The notes under the pieces are model-generated. The model was not told the DNA's origin and searched no databases. It saw nothing but the letters and a program-made list of their open reading frames with translations. Positions 12,652 to 25,664 of a stretch of DNA of 64,000 bases are shown here, piece by piece; positions within the stretch are counted from its first letter, which is position 1; each line of letters starts with the position of its first letter. The stretch covers positions 1 through 64,000 of the forward strand of contig JABVXV010000125.1 of NCBI GenBank assembly GCA_013365325.1, given 5' to 3'. The stretch comes from Dipetalonema caudispina. Lineage: Eukaryota > Nematoda > Chromadorea > Rhabditida > Onchocercidae. The position numbers were made by a program, and so were the translations under genes.

Positions 12652-15600
12652 ATGCTTGCTAATCAGATGGAAGTTATAGTACAAGATGATTGCCGTTTCA
12701 GGCCTACACTTGAAAATTATATCACAATTGTTTCATTTTGCATCATTTTTTGCCTCTCCGTTGTTGGCAATGCAGTCGTTGTTGCTGTTATTTTACAGGT
12801 TTGCTTTTAATTTCAATTTTTAATTGTTTATAATAATCAATGAAATTTTCAAGCCTTAATTAATAAACGATATTTTGAAGCATCGTATTGCTATATTGAT
12901 CACATATTGCAATGCCTAAAGAAATTCATTTATTTAGCAACATTCAATGCGATCAGTGACAAATATTTATTTGTTAAATTTGGCAATATCCGATTTGATG
13001 TTATCAGTGGTTTGTATGCCACCGACTCTTGTTAGTTCCGTTATTTATTGTTGGATGTTTGGCGATCTCCTTTGCAAGCTGTTTGCATATTTGCAACGTA
13101 TGTTTCGTTTTTTTGCATTCTGCTGATCGCATGCATATTTTGTATTTCTCACAATTCTACAGCTGACTTATAGATTCGGTTTGCTATTATTGCTTAAAAT
13201 TTGAATCCTTCGGATTTAAAAAATTATTTAAGCTCCGTCTATCCCTGCGTGATTATTACCTACGTGAAGGTGGAAGGTTTCATTTCTAGACGTAGCATTT
13301 TCCTCGTAGAATTTATCAAGTCAGAAAACTCATTAATTTTTTTTAACGGTCAAAGATCAAAATATCCTAAAGCATTTTGAAAAATAAAACATCATATCCT
13401 TTATCCTCAGCAACTGTTACATGTCCTTTCTGCATAAACTGTCAGTTTAGTACGTTTCCCTTCAAAAAATTCCAATCGTTTTTTTCCTTAAATTTTATTG
13501 ATTTGAAGATTTTCATCATTTAATTATTGACGTTTATTTTCACTTTTACAGTTCTCAGTGACTAATTTAAATTTGAGAAATAGAAGTAATTAGAGCTGAG
13601 GAAGTTTTTCGTGAAATATCATTGATGAACACCAAATAGTAATATATATGTTCAACCTGACAAAGATTTTATCAACATTTTTGAGCGAACAATAAATCTT
13701 TGTTGGAAAATTGACGAAAAATGAAATGTATGATTGATAAAGAGAAGCCTAAATATCAATTTACATGTTTATTTCTTCAAAGCAAAATTTCTAGAATGAA
13801 TTTCTGAAATTCTCCAATACTTTGACAATTTATGGTTGATTTCGAAGAAATTATAATTCTAATTAAAGCTGAAAACATTCCGACATAAAAATAGATATAA
13901 AATACTACTAAATTAGTAGCATAAAAAAAATTTAATTAAAAATATTATTAATACAAGATATGGAAACGACATTGTGATAATCGAGAAAACTAGAAGGAAT
14001 CTATTACTTAAAATATATCACCGTCCACCATATCATTTCCAGTTATGATCTTTAATAATCCTGAATACCTGTATCGTATTACGTGAACAAAAAAAAAAAG
14101 CAGTTTTAGGTAATCAATATTTAACACTATCAAAGTATGCTGAGAAGGGATAAAATGATTAGCTGAAGACTTGTTGTAAAATTTATCTCTCTTATCTTTT
14201 TGTTATCATTCCTGATCCTCGTGATATGACATGTCGAAATAAAAGTAAATATTAGGTTTGACTTCTTCATCATGATAAATTCTTATCAAATTTATACACC
14301 TCACATTCAAATAACATCTTTGTTAAAAGGAAATCCAAATGTCAATAATAAGCTAAGCTAAAATTGTTTGATTTTTAATAAGAATGAACAATCAATAATG
14401 AATAACATACCATGTACAATAACAATAAGAGCATGTACAATAACAACAAGAATATAATATATTGCACAATTTCGATATTCAACAAATTTCTAATAAATTA
14501 TTCCTTCTTATGTTGGCTGTTAATGCGGAAAAATGCAGTTTTTTTTTTCTTTTCGTTTCATTTCCATCGTTTAAACCAAAAAAAATTTACCAAAAAAAAA
14601 AAAAAAAAAAAAAAAAGAAAAGCTTAGGAAATAAATTAGCTTGAAAAATGAATGATTTATCAATTTCTTCAAACATGTCTGAATAAAATCTTTTTATTAT
14701 TTACAAATAACTGAAATGTTCCCATTTATATTTTAATATTATTTATGTTAAAAATTTTGCAACTATTTAAATACAATTCTAAATTAATTATAGTACAGAA
14801 AGAAAGACAAAATTCTTCTATTCTTTCCATTTTTGTTAGTATTTGAAAATTGTTTAAATTTTATAAAATTTTCAGCAGTTGTAGTCACAGCATCAGCATA
14901 TACATTAGCTGTGATAGCATTTGAACGATATTATGCCATTTGTAAGCCGTTACATTCAAGAATTTGGCATACACGATCACATGCCTATACAATGATTACA
15001 TTAGTTTGGCTTATTTCGGTTCTTGCTAATTTACTTATGCTTTTTATGTTCGAATTACAAACCTATAATGTTAATGGCCTAACATGTGCACCCAAACATC
15101 AACCGATTCTTCATTTCGGTTATCAGGTAATTCATTCAATTTTGATAAATTGCTACACTCAATAAATAAATATTGCCTTAGGCATTTCATATTTCCTTTT
15201 ACTTGTTAAATCACTCAATATTAGCTGATTAAATATTTATTTCTTAAAATTTTTTTTTTTTTTTTTTTTTTTTGGGAGAAAGAAAAATCACCAAAATAAT
15301 TAAATTTCAAATAAAACAAAATTATTTTGTGTTTTATTGTTGCAGATATACATGACCTCAGTACTACTGCTTATTCCATTATGCATAATGATTGTTTTAT
15401 ATGGATCAGTGATACATGCGCTTAGGGTTGATATGAAAGTGAATCAGACTTCCGCTATTACAACTAGTACACTTTTCAGATTTTTGAGATTAAATTTTTT
15501 TTTTTTCTTCAAATTTATTGTTATACTTCAAAATTTGTTATGATGACCATTTACCTCGAATCATTTAGCTTAGAGATCTCATCAATTTGTTAAATATTGG

Positions 15601-17179
15601 CATGACAGGAGGAAGGAGCCAAGAAGCAATTATGAATGGCTTATTTTAGTAAAATCATACAATTATAGTCTAATCTAATAGTTGATTAATTTCCCAGTGA
15701 TTCTCATAATTTCGCATTAGAATTCAGCCAATTCTTTAATTTCCAATTGAATATTTTTAGTACCACTTGTAAAATTTCAAAAATTTAGAAAGCTAAATCG
15801 GAAGATGAATTAGAGAGGAACATTTGGTAGATTATCGGAAAAGCACTGTGACAATAAAATTATTTGGCAAAAGAACGATCGTTAAATGAATTCTGAAGTA
15901 GTGAGAAAAGACTGAATGAAAAGTTACAGATTCAACTTTTACTTTCTGGCAGTTCTCATAGTTGGACAAATTGTTACCGATAGTTTTCGTAGTCGTTTGA
16001 TCCAATTTCAATTAGACAAATTTCAGTTATAACATCTATTCATATTCAATACCATACGAAAATTACCAGGAATATATTGTTTGCTTATACATTACTTTTC
16101 AAGCATTCATTTAGAATTTCTCCTGTAAAAAAAAGTAAAAAAAAGAAAAAAAATTTTAGTTGAATTGGCTAGAAGTTCATTCACTTCTTCTTCATCTGAT
16201 ACAGACATTAAGCATAAATGAAATGATTGTTCTAATTACTTTAAAATTTCCGCTTGCTTTAAATTTCAAAAAGCATGATGGAAAAATTCCAAAGTTTGAT
16301 ACGAGCAACATTTACTTAATTTTATTGCTTAATCCTGAACGAGTTAATTTTTTAGATAGTGTGGGTACTACGACAAAAAAAGTTGAACAACAACGACAAT
16401 GCAAGGATACGATACAAGGCAGCTTAAAAATGTTGGAAAGCAAGAATAGGGAAAATATGAAGTTAGTAAACACTTGAAAATTTCTAATCAACTCGAAAAT
16501 GTTACGAAGAAAACAAACAATTCGATAACAATTTGATGAAATTTTCTAAATTTTATCTCCTAATTCAAATTTCAATTATTTGAATGAAAAATTTCGGCTT
16601 ACGGTCTTAAATTAAAAACAAAATTCTGCAATGTTTTAACAATATTCATTCCGTAAATTTACCAAAATTTACCGATACTTCATCGAACAACGTATTGTTA
16701 AAAAATTTCAGTTCAGTTGCATCAAAGAAGTTCAATTGCTTTAGTTGCTTTTATACTTCTATGAAGCAAATACGAACCAATTCCGATGCAACACCATTAA
16801 CCGCTTCAAGGAAAAATAAATCGATGGATTTTAGCAGCAAAAGTAGCCTACGATCTACTCACAGGTAATTATTACCTTTTCATATAATCATCCTATTACT
16901 TTGAAATTTTATCATTCAAATTAAAGAATGACGAAAGTTGGAAGTGACGATATGATAAAGCTGTGATATCTTCCTTCTTTTGTATTTTCATTCGCACATT
17001 AATTAATAAATAATAACAATTCGAAAGACAACTGTTCTTTTCATAGCATTATTTTAAAATTTTGAAAGAAGGAAAAAGGAAAAATGAAAAGAAAAAAATT
17101 AGTCGAGAGAAAATTAGCGTAATTTTCAACACCTCTCTTATTATTATTATTATCATTGTTATTATTTATTATTTTTTAC

Positions 17180-17221
<42 letters not shown>

Positions 17222-17262
17222 TATTATTACTATTATTATTATCATTACTATTATTATTATTA

Positions 17263-17361
<99 letters not shown>

Positions 17362-18499
17362 TCTACTACTATTATCATCACTATTATTGTGTTTCCAATT
17401 ATTATTTTTCAGTGAACGGTCAGTTCTAGCCAAACAACGTGTTATCAAAATGCTCATCGTTATTGTTATCATATTTTTTTGCTGTTGGACACCGAATTAT
17501 ATGTGGTGGTTATTGCTAACAGCTCAGGATTCATTTAGGGTTGACCTTTTTTTTTTCTTTTCATTTTTAAATGAAAAAAATTAACATTTAATTATTTCTA
17601 TTCATTTTTTACCTTATTAAACTTTAATTGAATAATTCGATTCCGATTTCAACTCCATTTCTAAATTTGAATTTCGATTATTTTAATTATCTTCCATACC
17701 TACTGTCTTCTTCTTTTTCAGTTTGAATCATATTCCGCTTATCTTTTTACACTTAGTAATCTCTACGTAACATGCATCTTCTGAGCCTTAATTGTTAAAC
17801 ACTTTCCATATAACTGTGAAATTGACATGATATTCTTGCGAATGACCTCTGCTTTCCTATATTTGAATATCTTATTTCGTCCAAGTTTAAGTTAGCTAAA
17901 TGAATAAACAATGATTTACAGACTTTCGATATTTGGAACTCAAAAGTGAATACAGCAATAACAGTACTTTGCTACATATCTTCATGCGCTAATCCGATCA
18001 CCTATTGTTTCCTGAATAAGAAATTTCGTACTGCACTCCTAGTTACATTTGGTTGTCTGCGGAAAACCCCGAACAATTTCCCGACGATCTATTTGCCTGA
18101 AACAGCAATGGATACAATGTCACAAAAGAAAACAACCGAAAACATTACTGCCCACCGGACAGAAAGGTTATTTACCTTTTGCATTTCTATTATTACACAA
18201 ATTTTCATCTTCTCTATACCATAGGAATAAATGCAATTTTATCTCAAAACATACCGATAAGAAACTAATCGAAATTCATCAAAGCTATCATAATGTTACA
18301 CAAATGTTATCATCATGTTGTGCAGATAAAAAGGAGCCTAAATAAATATACGATATCATCTTTCAGGACTAATCAGAATAATCAATCGTCAATAAATGTT
18401 GTTCACTCTGAGACAGTACTTTATCGTACAGGTTCAGCTACTACAACGATAGCAATGACTACAGGATATCAGCAAACGAAGAGGCCAGTATTCGAATAG
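12652..18499 (+). CDS. Cholecystokinin/gastrin-receptor-like GPCR
   Basis: Class A seven-helix receptor, best matched to the CCK/gastrin receptor family, which in C. elegans (ckr-1, ckr-2) binds NLP-12-type peptides. Exons: 12652-12798, 12938-13097, 14876-15126, 15346-15466, 16356-16461, 16712-16864, 17413-17539, 17922-18166, then 18225-18345 or 18367-18499. All phases close, giving 476 or 480 residues. Visible marks: GN in TM1; NLAISDLML in TM2; FERYYAICKPL (ERY instead of DRY) after TM3; the CCK-type HSRIWHTRSHAY loop and TMITLVWLIS in TM4; a long basic third loop; CCWTPNYMWW in TM6; SSCANPITYCFLNKKFR in TM7 and helix 8. The donor after TM6 is unusual (AGG then GTTGAC). The start is the first ATG after the acceptor at 12425. 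The subfamily is likely but the ligand is inferred. Confidence 0.88.
13225..13897 (-). repeat. Large inverted repeat, right arm (in receptor intron)
   Basis: Reverse-complement partner of 11401-12030, lying inside the intron between receptor exons 2 and 3 (13098-14875). Together the arms enclose about 1.2 kb holding the first two coding exons. The unmatched inner sequence argues against one simple transposon; two opposed copies of a dispersed repeat, or an inverted duplication, fit better. Confidence 0.92.
17139..17360. repeat. (TTA)n microsatellite in receptor intron
   Basis: About 220 bases of TTA/ATT repeats with a few TCA or CTA interruptions in the intron just before the TM6 exon. All apparent long frames here (poly-Leu, poly-Tyr, poly-Asn) are artefacts of the repeat. 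Confidence 0.95.
18225..18345 (+). other. Alternative C-terminal exon A of the receptor
   Basis: Follows an acceptor (ACCATAG) in the phase needed by the donor at 18167. It encodes a tail starting RNKCNFISKH and ending DKKEPK before TAA. Confidence 0.6.
18367..18499 (+). other. Alternative C-terminal exon B of the receptor
   Basis: Follows a strong TTTCAG acceptor in the same phase. It encodes a Thr/Ser/Gln-rich tail starting RTNQNNQSS and ending KRPVFE before TAG. Confidence 0.65.
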
Positions 18500-18576
18500 C
18501 CGTTCATCGGGAAAAAAAAAAAAAAAAAAATTTATTTGATGTGATTGCAATTAAAACTTAATATTTTTTCTTCCTG

Positions 18577-18582
18577 AATAAA
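18577..18582 (+). terminator. Polyadenylation signal AATAAA (receptor gene)
   Basis: AATAAA about 78 bases after the distal stop codon at 18499. Confidence 0.6.
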
Positions 18583-19275
18583 AAAGTTCAACGTGTAAAA
18601 ACAATGCCAAGCAATGCAACACTACGGAAATTCTGCAAGACGTATCTAGAAACTGCTAGAACTAGGAAATATTCAGTGTATCGGGTCTCGTGATAATAGC
18701 ACAATAACAGTTCGGGCATGCCCAATTACCAAAACCTTCAGAAAAATTTACTGTGCCAATACGGTAACCTGTTAACTTAAATTAATCGGTATTTAAGTAG
18801 TTTATGCATGAAAATATACAAATTGAGGTAGTAATTGGACAAAATACATAGCAACTTCAATAAAAGGTTTATTCGTGAAAATCAGAAAAGAAATTCCTGA
18901 AATTTTTTGTGCATTCGAGTCCAGAATATTTCCATTATAATTTTAACTCTCAGATAGATAAAATAAGAAAATCAAATATTCATTATTAAATATTACATAC
19001 AGGTTGCACCGAGAATCATTTAATACCTAATGTCTTGGTAAAGCTACTTGGCATTTCAGAAACAAATATCTTTACTTTTGACCTTATTGTCACGCTGTAA
19101 CATTATTGTATCCACTTTGTGCTACTCATTTTCAGTAAATTGCTAAGAAAGATAGTTCGATTTGATTTAATATATATGCGGATAGGAAAAGTAGCATTGA
19201 AGAGATAAGAGATAATCTAGCTTTACCCTGCACATTCTCTCTACCCAAACAGACTATGTCACCGGCACAGCACCA
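18583..19275. other. Intergenic space between convergent genes
   Basis: Between the receptor (+) and DPH1 (-). I see no exon or RNA gene in it. Confidence 0.6.
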
Positions 19276-19281
19276 TTTATT
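19276..19281 (-). terminator. Polyadenylation signal AATAAA (DPH1)
   Basis: On the minus strand AATAAA stands about 28 bases after the DPH1 stop codon. Confidence 0.6.
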
Positions 19282-19308
19282 AACATGTACAACAAAATTA
19301 GCATATTC

Positions 19309-22300
19309 TCAAGTTTGCGATGCAACAACTGTAATATGATTCCGTTTGGAACGATATCCCCGATGTGTCTCATGATTATTTGTCCACGGTCCGAGACTCT
19401 CATTCGCATAATAATCCATCGGATATGAATCCCTTCGAAATGGAACATATTGCAGTGCAGCCACCAATTCATAAGGGGTGAGAAGAGGTTTCTTGAAATT
19501 TGTACCCCAGTCGATCGATAAACGAGGACAAGCTACCTGAACCCAACTGAAATAGAAGTTATTTGCAGCTGGAATATGAGGACGTCAAAAAATCAATCAG
19601 AATGAATTGGATCACAACTCATACACTTTCTGACTATAATAAAATATTTCAGCTGAACTATGCACATCGATTCACATTTCGACAAACTCCTATATTTAAT
19701 CTTAGTAAGGTTATGAGGTATCGGATTAGAGTTATAGGAGCTTTTCGAGAATGTTTCTTTTGTTTTCTTGGAAGCTTTCTCAATGGACTATCAGTTGTTA
19801 AGTATAAGTACGTCTTGCAAGGGGTGAAACAATCCTCTACGGTTGAATCCGTCGGTTTTCTCTTGAATAGACCAGTTAAGTGCCAACAATCACAATATCG
19901 CTACATAACAAAAAATGTTGTTTTGAACCAGCTTATAAATTGTCATTTGATTTATGGATAATACAGCAGGAAATTTCTGACAGCAAAACTAAAACCAGTC
20001 GGCACCTTTTTTGCTGCCATTGGTAAACGAATATTGCAGACCATTCAAACCATAAATCTTTTAACAGTGATAAAAATCTTTCCCTCTCTACTTGAAATAA
20101 TTTTGATTGAAAAACACCACAACTATTACTTACCAATCAATATCAGTGAAAGAAGACAACTTCTGGGGCATTATTTCCGAAAGAAGGACACGTACAAATT
20201 TTTTGTCAGCTGCCAATAGTTTCTTTTCCAAATCCTAAAACAACAGTTCTGCAGGCTAAATAAATTCTTTCAATTCCCATCTTCGCTCTTTCACTTATTT
20301 ATATATTAACCTCCACAATTTTCGGATTTCCTTGTCTACCCAATGAACCTTGTATAAGGCCAAACATGTGACAGTTTTGAGCTATTTCTACAGCTTCTTT
20401 CCGTTTTCTGGTCATCAAATCGAAATCGTATTCTTCGTGCGTAAACTTCCTGCAATTTTTTATCATATAATTTACAAACGAAAAAAAAAAAAGAAAAAAA
20501 AACATAATATACTATCCAACCGAAATCAAGTAAAACAAAGAAAAATATAGGAATTTTGCCACTGCATTCAACCCAAAAATGAGGAACTAAAAATATATTC
20601 AGCTTTGGTTCAAACAGAAAGATTAGGCTGCACAAATTTTATAACGAATCAGAAATTAGTAAATAATGTATAATAGTGCATAATTAAGCCCTCGGAATCA
20701 TGACTTACTTCGAATATGGATCATATTGATAAGCAACAACGGATGGATTTTGGATCATCACAGATTCCAAATGGAATCGTCCATCACCTAAGTATCTGAA
20801 AAGCAATGTGTTAAAACTAGCCTAATGCATTTTTTGCATTTGAAATTCCTTATACTACTCTATTCCTCAAATTGTCAGAATTTATCATCTTTTGAAATCA
20901 TATATGCAGAAAGACAGAGTACTTTTGAAAATCCATTATAATTAACTTTCCTTTGATAGATTATTATAATAAAGCAATCAATAACTAACATAACTGCGTC
21001 GACGTCCTTCTCTAATTTGGGAGAAGTGCAACCGAGGATTTCGCCAGGACTGAGAGGTTTCACTTGCGGTATCAAAATACTATAACCTTCGTCAGTTAAC
21101 TCTTTTTTAACACTCTGAAACAACTAATCGATCAAGTTTTTTTCGTTCCATTCAAATTTCACTGGTCTAGTTTTAAACTTTACTTAAGCGAGCCATATTA
21201 CAATCTCGACAATCCCAAAACTTATAAAATCATAACAGCTACATTCAGTGACTGGATCACATAAGAAGAAGGTTTGAAAAATGGCATAGTGAATCACTTT
21301 CGACACACTAATGCACAATCACATTTAATGCATAGTTGCTAACTAAGTGGTTATGCTAATTTTTGCACTGATCCGTATGACATTAATCCGAGCACTCTGT
21401 AATAAAAAATATAATAAATAAAACTAACCTGCAAGCACGGAACGAATTGGATAGTGCTAACCAACGCCAGTTTTTTATCTTTTTCGAAATTAGCTTTTAA
21501 CACATCAATGAAATGGCCAAGATTCATTTCAATGCTTACAAAAATATAAAGCATTTCAATTCCTCGCGTTTCTTGAATTGGTATCAGGCAACTGTGTCCA
21601 TAATGGACCATAAGATCACATCCTACAAATACTCAATATTTCAATTTCAAACTACTATGCTTCTGCGAAAAAAAAGAAAGAAAATATAGAAGTATGCTGA
21701 ACACATCGCCAACTTCAATAAAGATTAAATGAAACAATTCACTAAATGAAATCTTATACTTTTGCGGAACTATAACAGATTTGACACTGTGTTGTCGCAT
21801 AAAGAGAATTCGCTAAAAGCGATTAGATCTTGAAAAATTTATACAACGAAAACAGATCAGTATGAAACTCACCAAATGCACGTGCTGCTTGATCACCAAC
21901 ACAGCATGCTCCGTATGTGACATCTCCCATAATCACAATCTCACATTCTGTATATTTCCGTAAAATGTCCGCAATGACGCACGAATACAGAAGTAATCCT
22001 TCAGGAAATTGCAGACAAACTGCAAATCAAATTTTACATTAAAATTTTGGAAGCTACTTAAAATCAGTCCAACTTTAAACTGCTGAACGTTTACTAATTT
22101 TTATGTTCAAAAGATAACGAGCCCAACTTACATGAACCAAATTCCGATAACGGTTGTTCAGAAAACGGACAGTTTCACAATTTATATTATTGAAAAAGTA
22201 AACTGTCTACCATGGTTTCTTTTTAAGACTTACTTCAGCAGCAATAGCAAGAGCAAAGTCAAGTTACTTCAAATATATAAATGGCTGCATTTTTCAAGTG

Positions 22301-22599
22301 TCACAAAAACTTTGAAAATATGTGGAAAAAAGTACCATTTTTGCTCTTCGTAGCTCGAATTTTCCAAATAGTTTTGGGGATTTCGAAATTATAATTCGAC
22401 GGCAGCTTAAAAAACGATTAGAGACGAACAAAATTAATTCAAAAAGTGCTTTACAGCATAGGTCTCCCGGAATACTGGAAGGTACAATAATTTTGAGAAA
22501 GGAAAATTCAAATTAACTTACAATCTTCACATCATTTTGCAACGCTTCATCATTACTTATTTCTGCTATTTGCTTTTGAATTGCTGCAACACGAGCCAT
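19309..22599 (-). CDS. dph-1: DPH1, diphthamide synthesis iron-sulfur subunit
   Basis: With DPH2 this protein transfers the 3-amino-3-carboxypropyl group of S-adenosylmethionine to a histidine of elongation factor 2, the first step of diphthamide synthesis in the cytosol. Minus-strand exons near 22599-22520, 22408-22343, 22020-21873, 21625-21429, 21117-20990, 20796-20709, 20450-20312, 20235-20130 and 19540-19309 encode in order [96 protein letters not shown] and [13 protein letters not shown], ending in the family-typical SLGPWTNNH. The cluster cysteines expected of the family (in YGACC, GCTSP and VACPR) are all present, so it looks functional. The N-terminus ([10 protein letters not shown]) is short. 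A TTTTCAG acceptor lies about 56 bases before the ATG. Internal boundaries are approximate. Confidence 0.93.
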
Positions 22600-22949
22600 G
22601 TATTATCGACTCAACTAGAACGCTGCGACGAATGTCAACTCTTCTGCACGAGAACCTGAAAATATGTGCTAATTTTCTCGAGGTTTTCTGGGAAATTCGT
22701 AAAAGCAACACTAACAATGGCGATGTACCGAAATTCTACAACGGCGAAATCAAATAATTGGTTTTCTTCATGTTTGAATATGAAACGGCAGTAAGAAAAC
22801 GTGGTAGTTTGGAGACAGTTTCAACTGAGCTATGACTACTCTAAAATAACCGATAAAGCTGTATGCATGAGAAAAATAGCCATGTTCTGGTTTTGATACC
22901 TACAAAGAAAAAAACAACTGATAAACAAGAACAATCATATCCAAAAAAC

Positions 22950-22955
22950 TTTTAT
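22950..22955 (-). terminator. Polyadenylation signal AATAAA (histone H2A)
   Basis: Minus-strand AATAAA about 220 bases after the H2A stop codon. No histone stem-loop was seen between, so the transcript is probably polyadenylated. Confidence 0.5.
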
Positions 22956-23175
22956 TCCATTACAAGAACCACTGATTAATGTACAGATACGTTGAACAGA
23001 CATGGAATTTCATAATTAAATATTGATTGGAAAAGAAAAATCGACAAGTGTTACGCAGTTACTGACTTGGCAAATTGTGTAAAACAGATCGCACAGGGAA
23101 TTCAACTTCTTAATATAACACTGTTGGAAAAAAGGAAATCAATAAACTCATTATTTCTCCACCGAAATCATACTT

Positions 23176-23982
<807 letters not shown>

Positions 23983-24349
23983 TTGAATTACTCCAAATTG
24001 CACTTAAAATTTCTTTCCTGAAAATAAGCTTTTAGCTTATTTTTTTTTAGAGAAAACTTAAGTTTAATTTAAAGATTAAAGTTAACTTTAATCATATAAC
24101 CCATCCACTCTTAGCCATTTTCACAAATCATTGATGACAAAACAAGCAGACAAAACGGATATGCCTTAGAAATAAATGATCATAGATATTTTTGGGGTTT
24201 GAATGAGAAGAATAAAATTGCATAGACAATCAGATATTCTATGAAATAATGTTAGCAGAGAAAGAAAAGAAAAAAAAAAAAAACAAACTGTACAATGTGA
24301 AATGATGTAAAGAGAGAGTGATGTAAGATAATGCAGATGTCTCTCAAAT

Positions 24350-24386
24350 GTCTCTCTCTCTCTCTCTCCCTCTCTTTCTCTCTCAT
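24350..24386. repeat. (TC)n microsatellite
   Basis: CT-dinucleotide run with small interruptions in intergenic sequence. Confidence 0.9.
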
Positions 24387-24758
24387 TTATTCAATCTGGG
24401 GATGAGATTTTTTCCCGAGGTATACGATGTTGGTGCATTCTTTAGGATTTCCTTAAGATGTACAAATTACATCTAGTAGATAAAAGTTTGAGATTCTTTT
24501 TCAAAATTTCTGAAATAATAAGTCAAATTTCTAATCTGTTATTTTACCAGTATTCCTCAGTATCATACGAGAATTGAAATATGAAACAATTAGTTTGAAA
24601 AGAAATCAATGATATTATACCATTTTATTCGGGTAATCTTACCTATTTGTAAAATAATTTATGATCGAAAGTTTATGAAAGCATCATAATGTCATCTAAA
24701 ATTAAATTTATTACTCATTTTAGCTAATATTTAGATTTGCCAACTTCGTACACATTGT

Positions 24759-24826
24759 TACACATACACACACACATACACATACACATACACATACACA
24801 TACATGCATACACATACACACACAAA
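24759..24826. repeat. (CACATA)n microsatellite
   Basis: Repeated ACACAT/ACATAC units upstream of histone H2A. Confidence 0.9.
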
Positions 24827-25664
24827 CATGCTCATTTTTAAGTTGAATTAAATTAATGCTCAAAATGGATAATGGAAAATTTTTTTTTTTTTTTGTCAAA
24901 AAAAATGGGATTTGTTTTTCTTCACAAATCTTACATTGGATACGCTGTTGATAATCTCAGATGATATTTCATTTTCCTGATAATTGTGATTTTGTTATTT
25001 CCATTATTTGTAATAAAGAGATATTTAAATTAAATTATATTTAAACATTTTGAGAAAAAATTAAACGATCAGTAATGTATGGAATTTTTGTAAAAGTATT
25101 CCAAATGTAGTATGATAAAATTGATTAAGATGATTGCTGAGTTATGAACTTGGAAATAAAAATTGCTGGAATTGTTTAAAGCAATGCAAATAATTAAATT
25201 AATTTGTCATTTTTATGTTTAAAACACAAAGTATATATCTCTATTTCAGTTATTTTTATAATAATAATTATGCAAAGAAATGATAAAGTAAATATAATGG
25301 AATAATAACTAAATTATGTTATAGCTGTTGGATTTAGATATAAAAGGTCAAAAATAAATGTTATTACTGAATTAATGAATATTTTATTATTCTGTTGCCA
25401 TTTTGATGAGTATTATTTCAGTACTAAAATCCATGTGTAATTTGATCAACAATTGTTACTTAGCTCTTTATTTTCTTATGCAGCCAATATTTATTATTTA
25501 TTTTCCTATCAAACAACGTATAAAATCAATCAGTCAACATCAAAGTTTTCATGGAAAAATAAAAAGTGTAATTTGAAGAAAATTTTCACAAATTTAAATA
25601 TTTCCACTATGACTAATTTTCTCTTCCTAGGCCTGTTAGGCTTTGCTTTCATGAAGTTTACAAT

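Larger units (their letters stand above)
23983..25664. other. Intergenic region with microsatellites
   Basis: Upstream of H2A. It holds the H2A 5' acceptor, a CT-rich run and a TACACA repeat; no further exon is evident. Confidence 0.6.

Noticed and set aside
11401..13897. A single DNA transposon with long terminal inverted repeats
   Set aside because: The interior contains conserved receptor exons and no transposase, and I could not identify target-site duplications, so two opposed repeat copies or an inverted duplication are more likely.
17062..17415. Open frames of poly-Leu, poly-Tyr or poly-Asn
   Set aside because: They arise from the TTA microsatellite read in different frames and strands; the receptor intron covers them.
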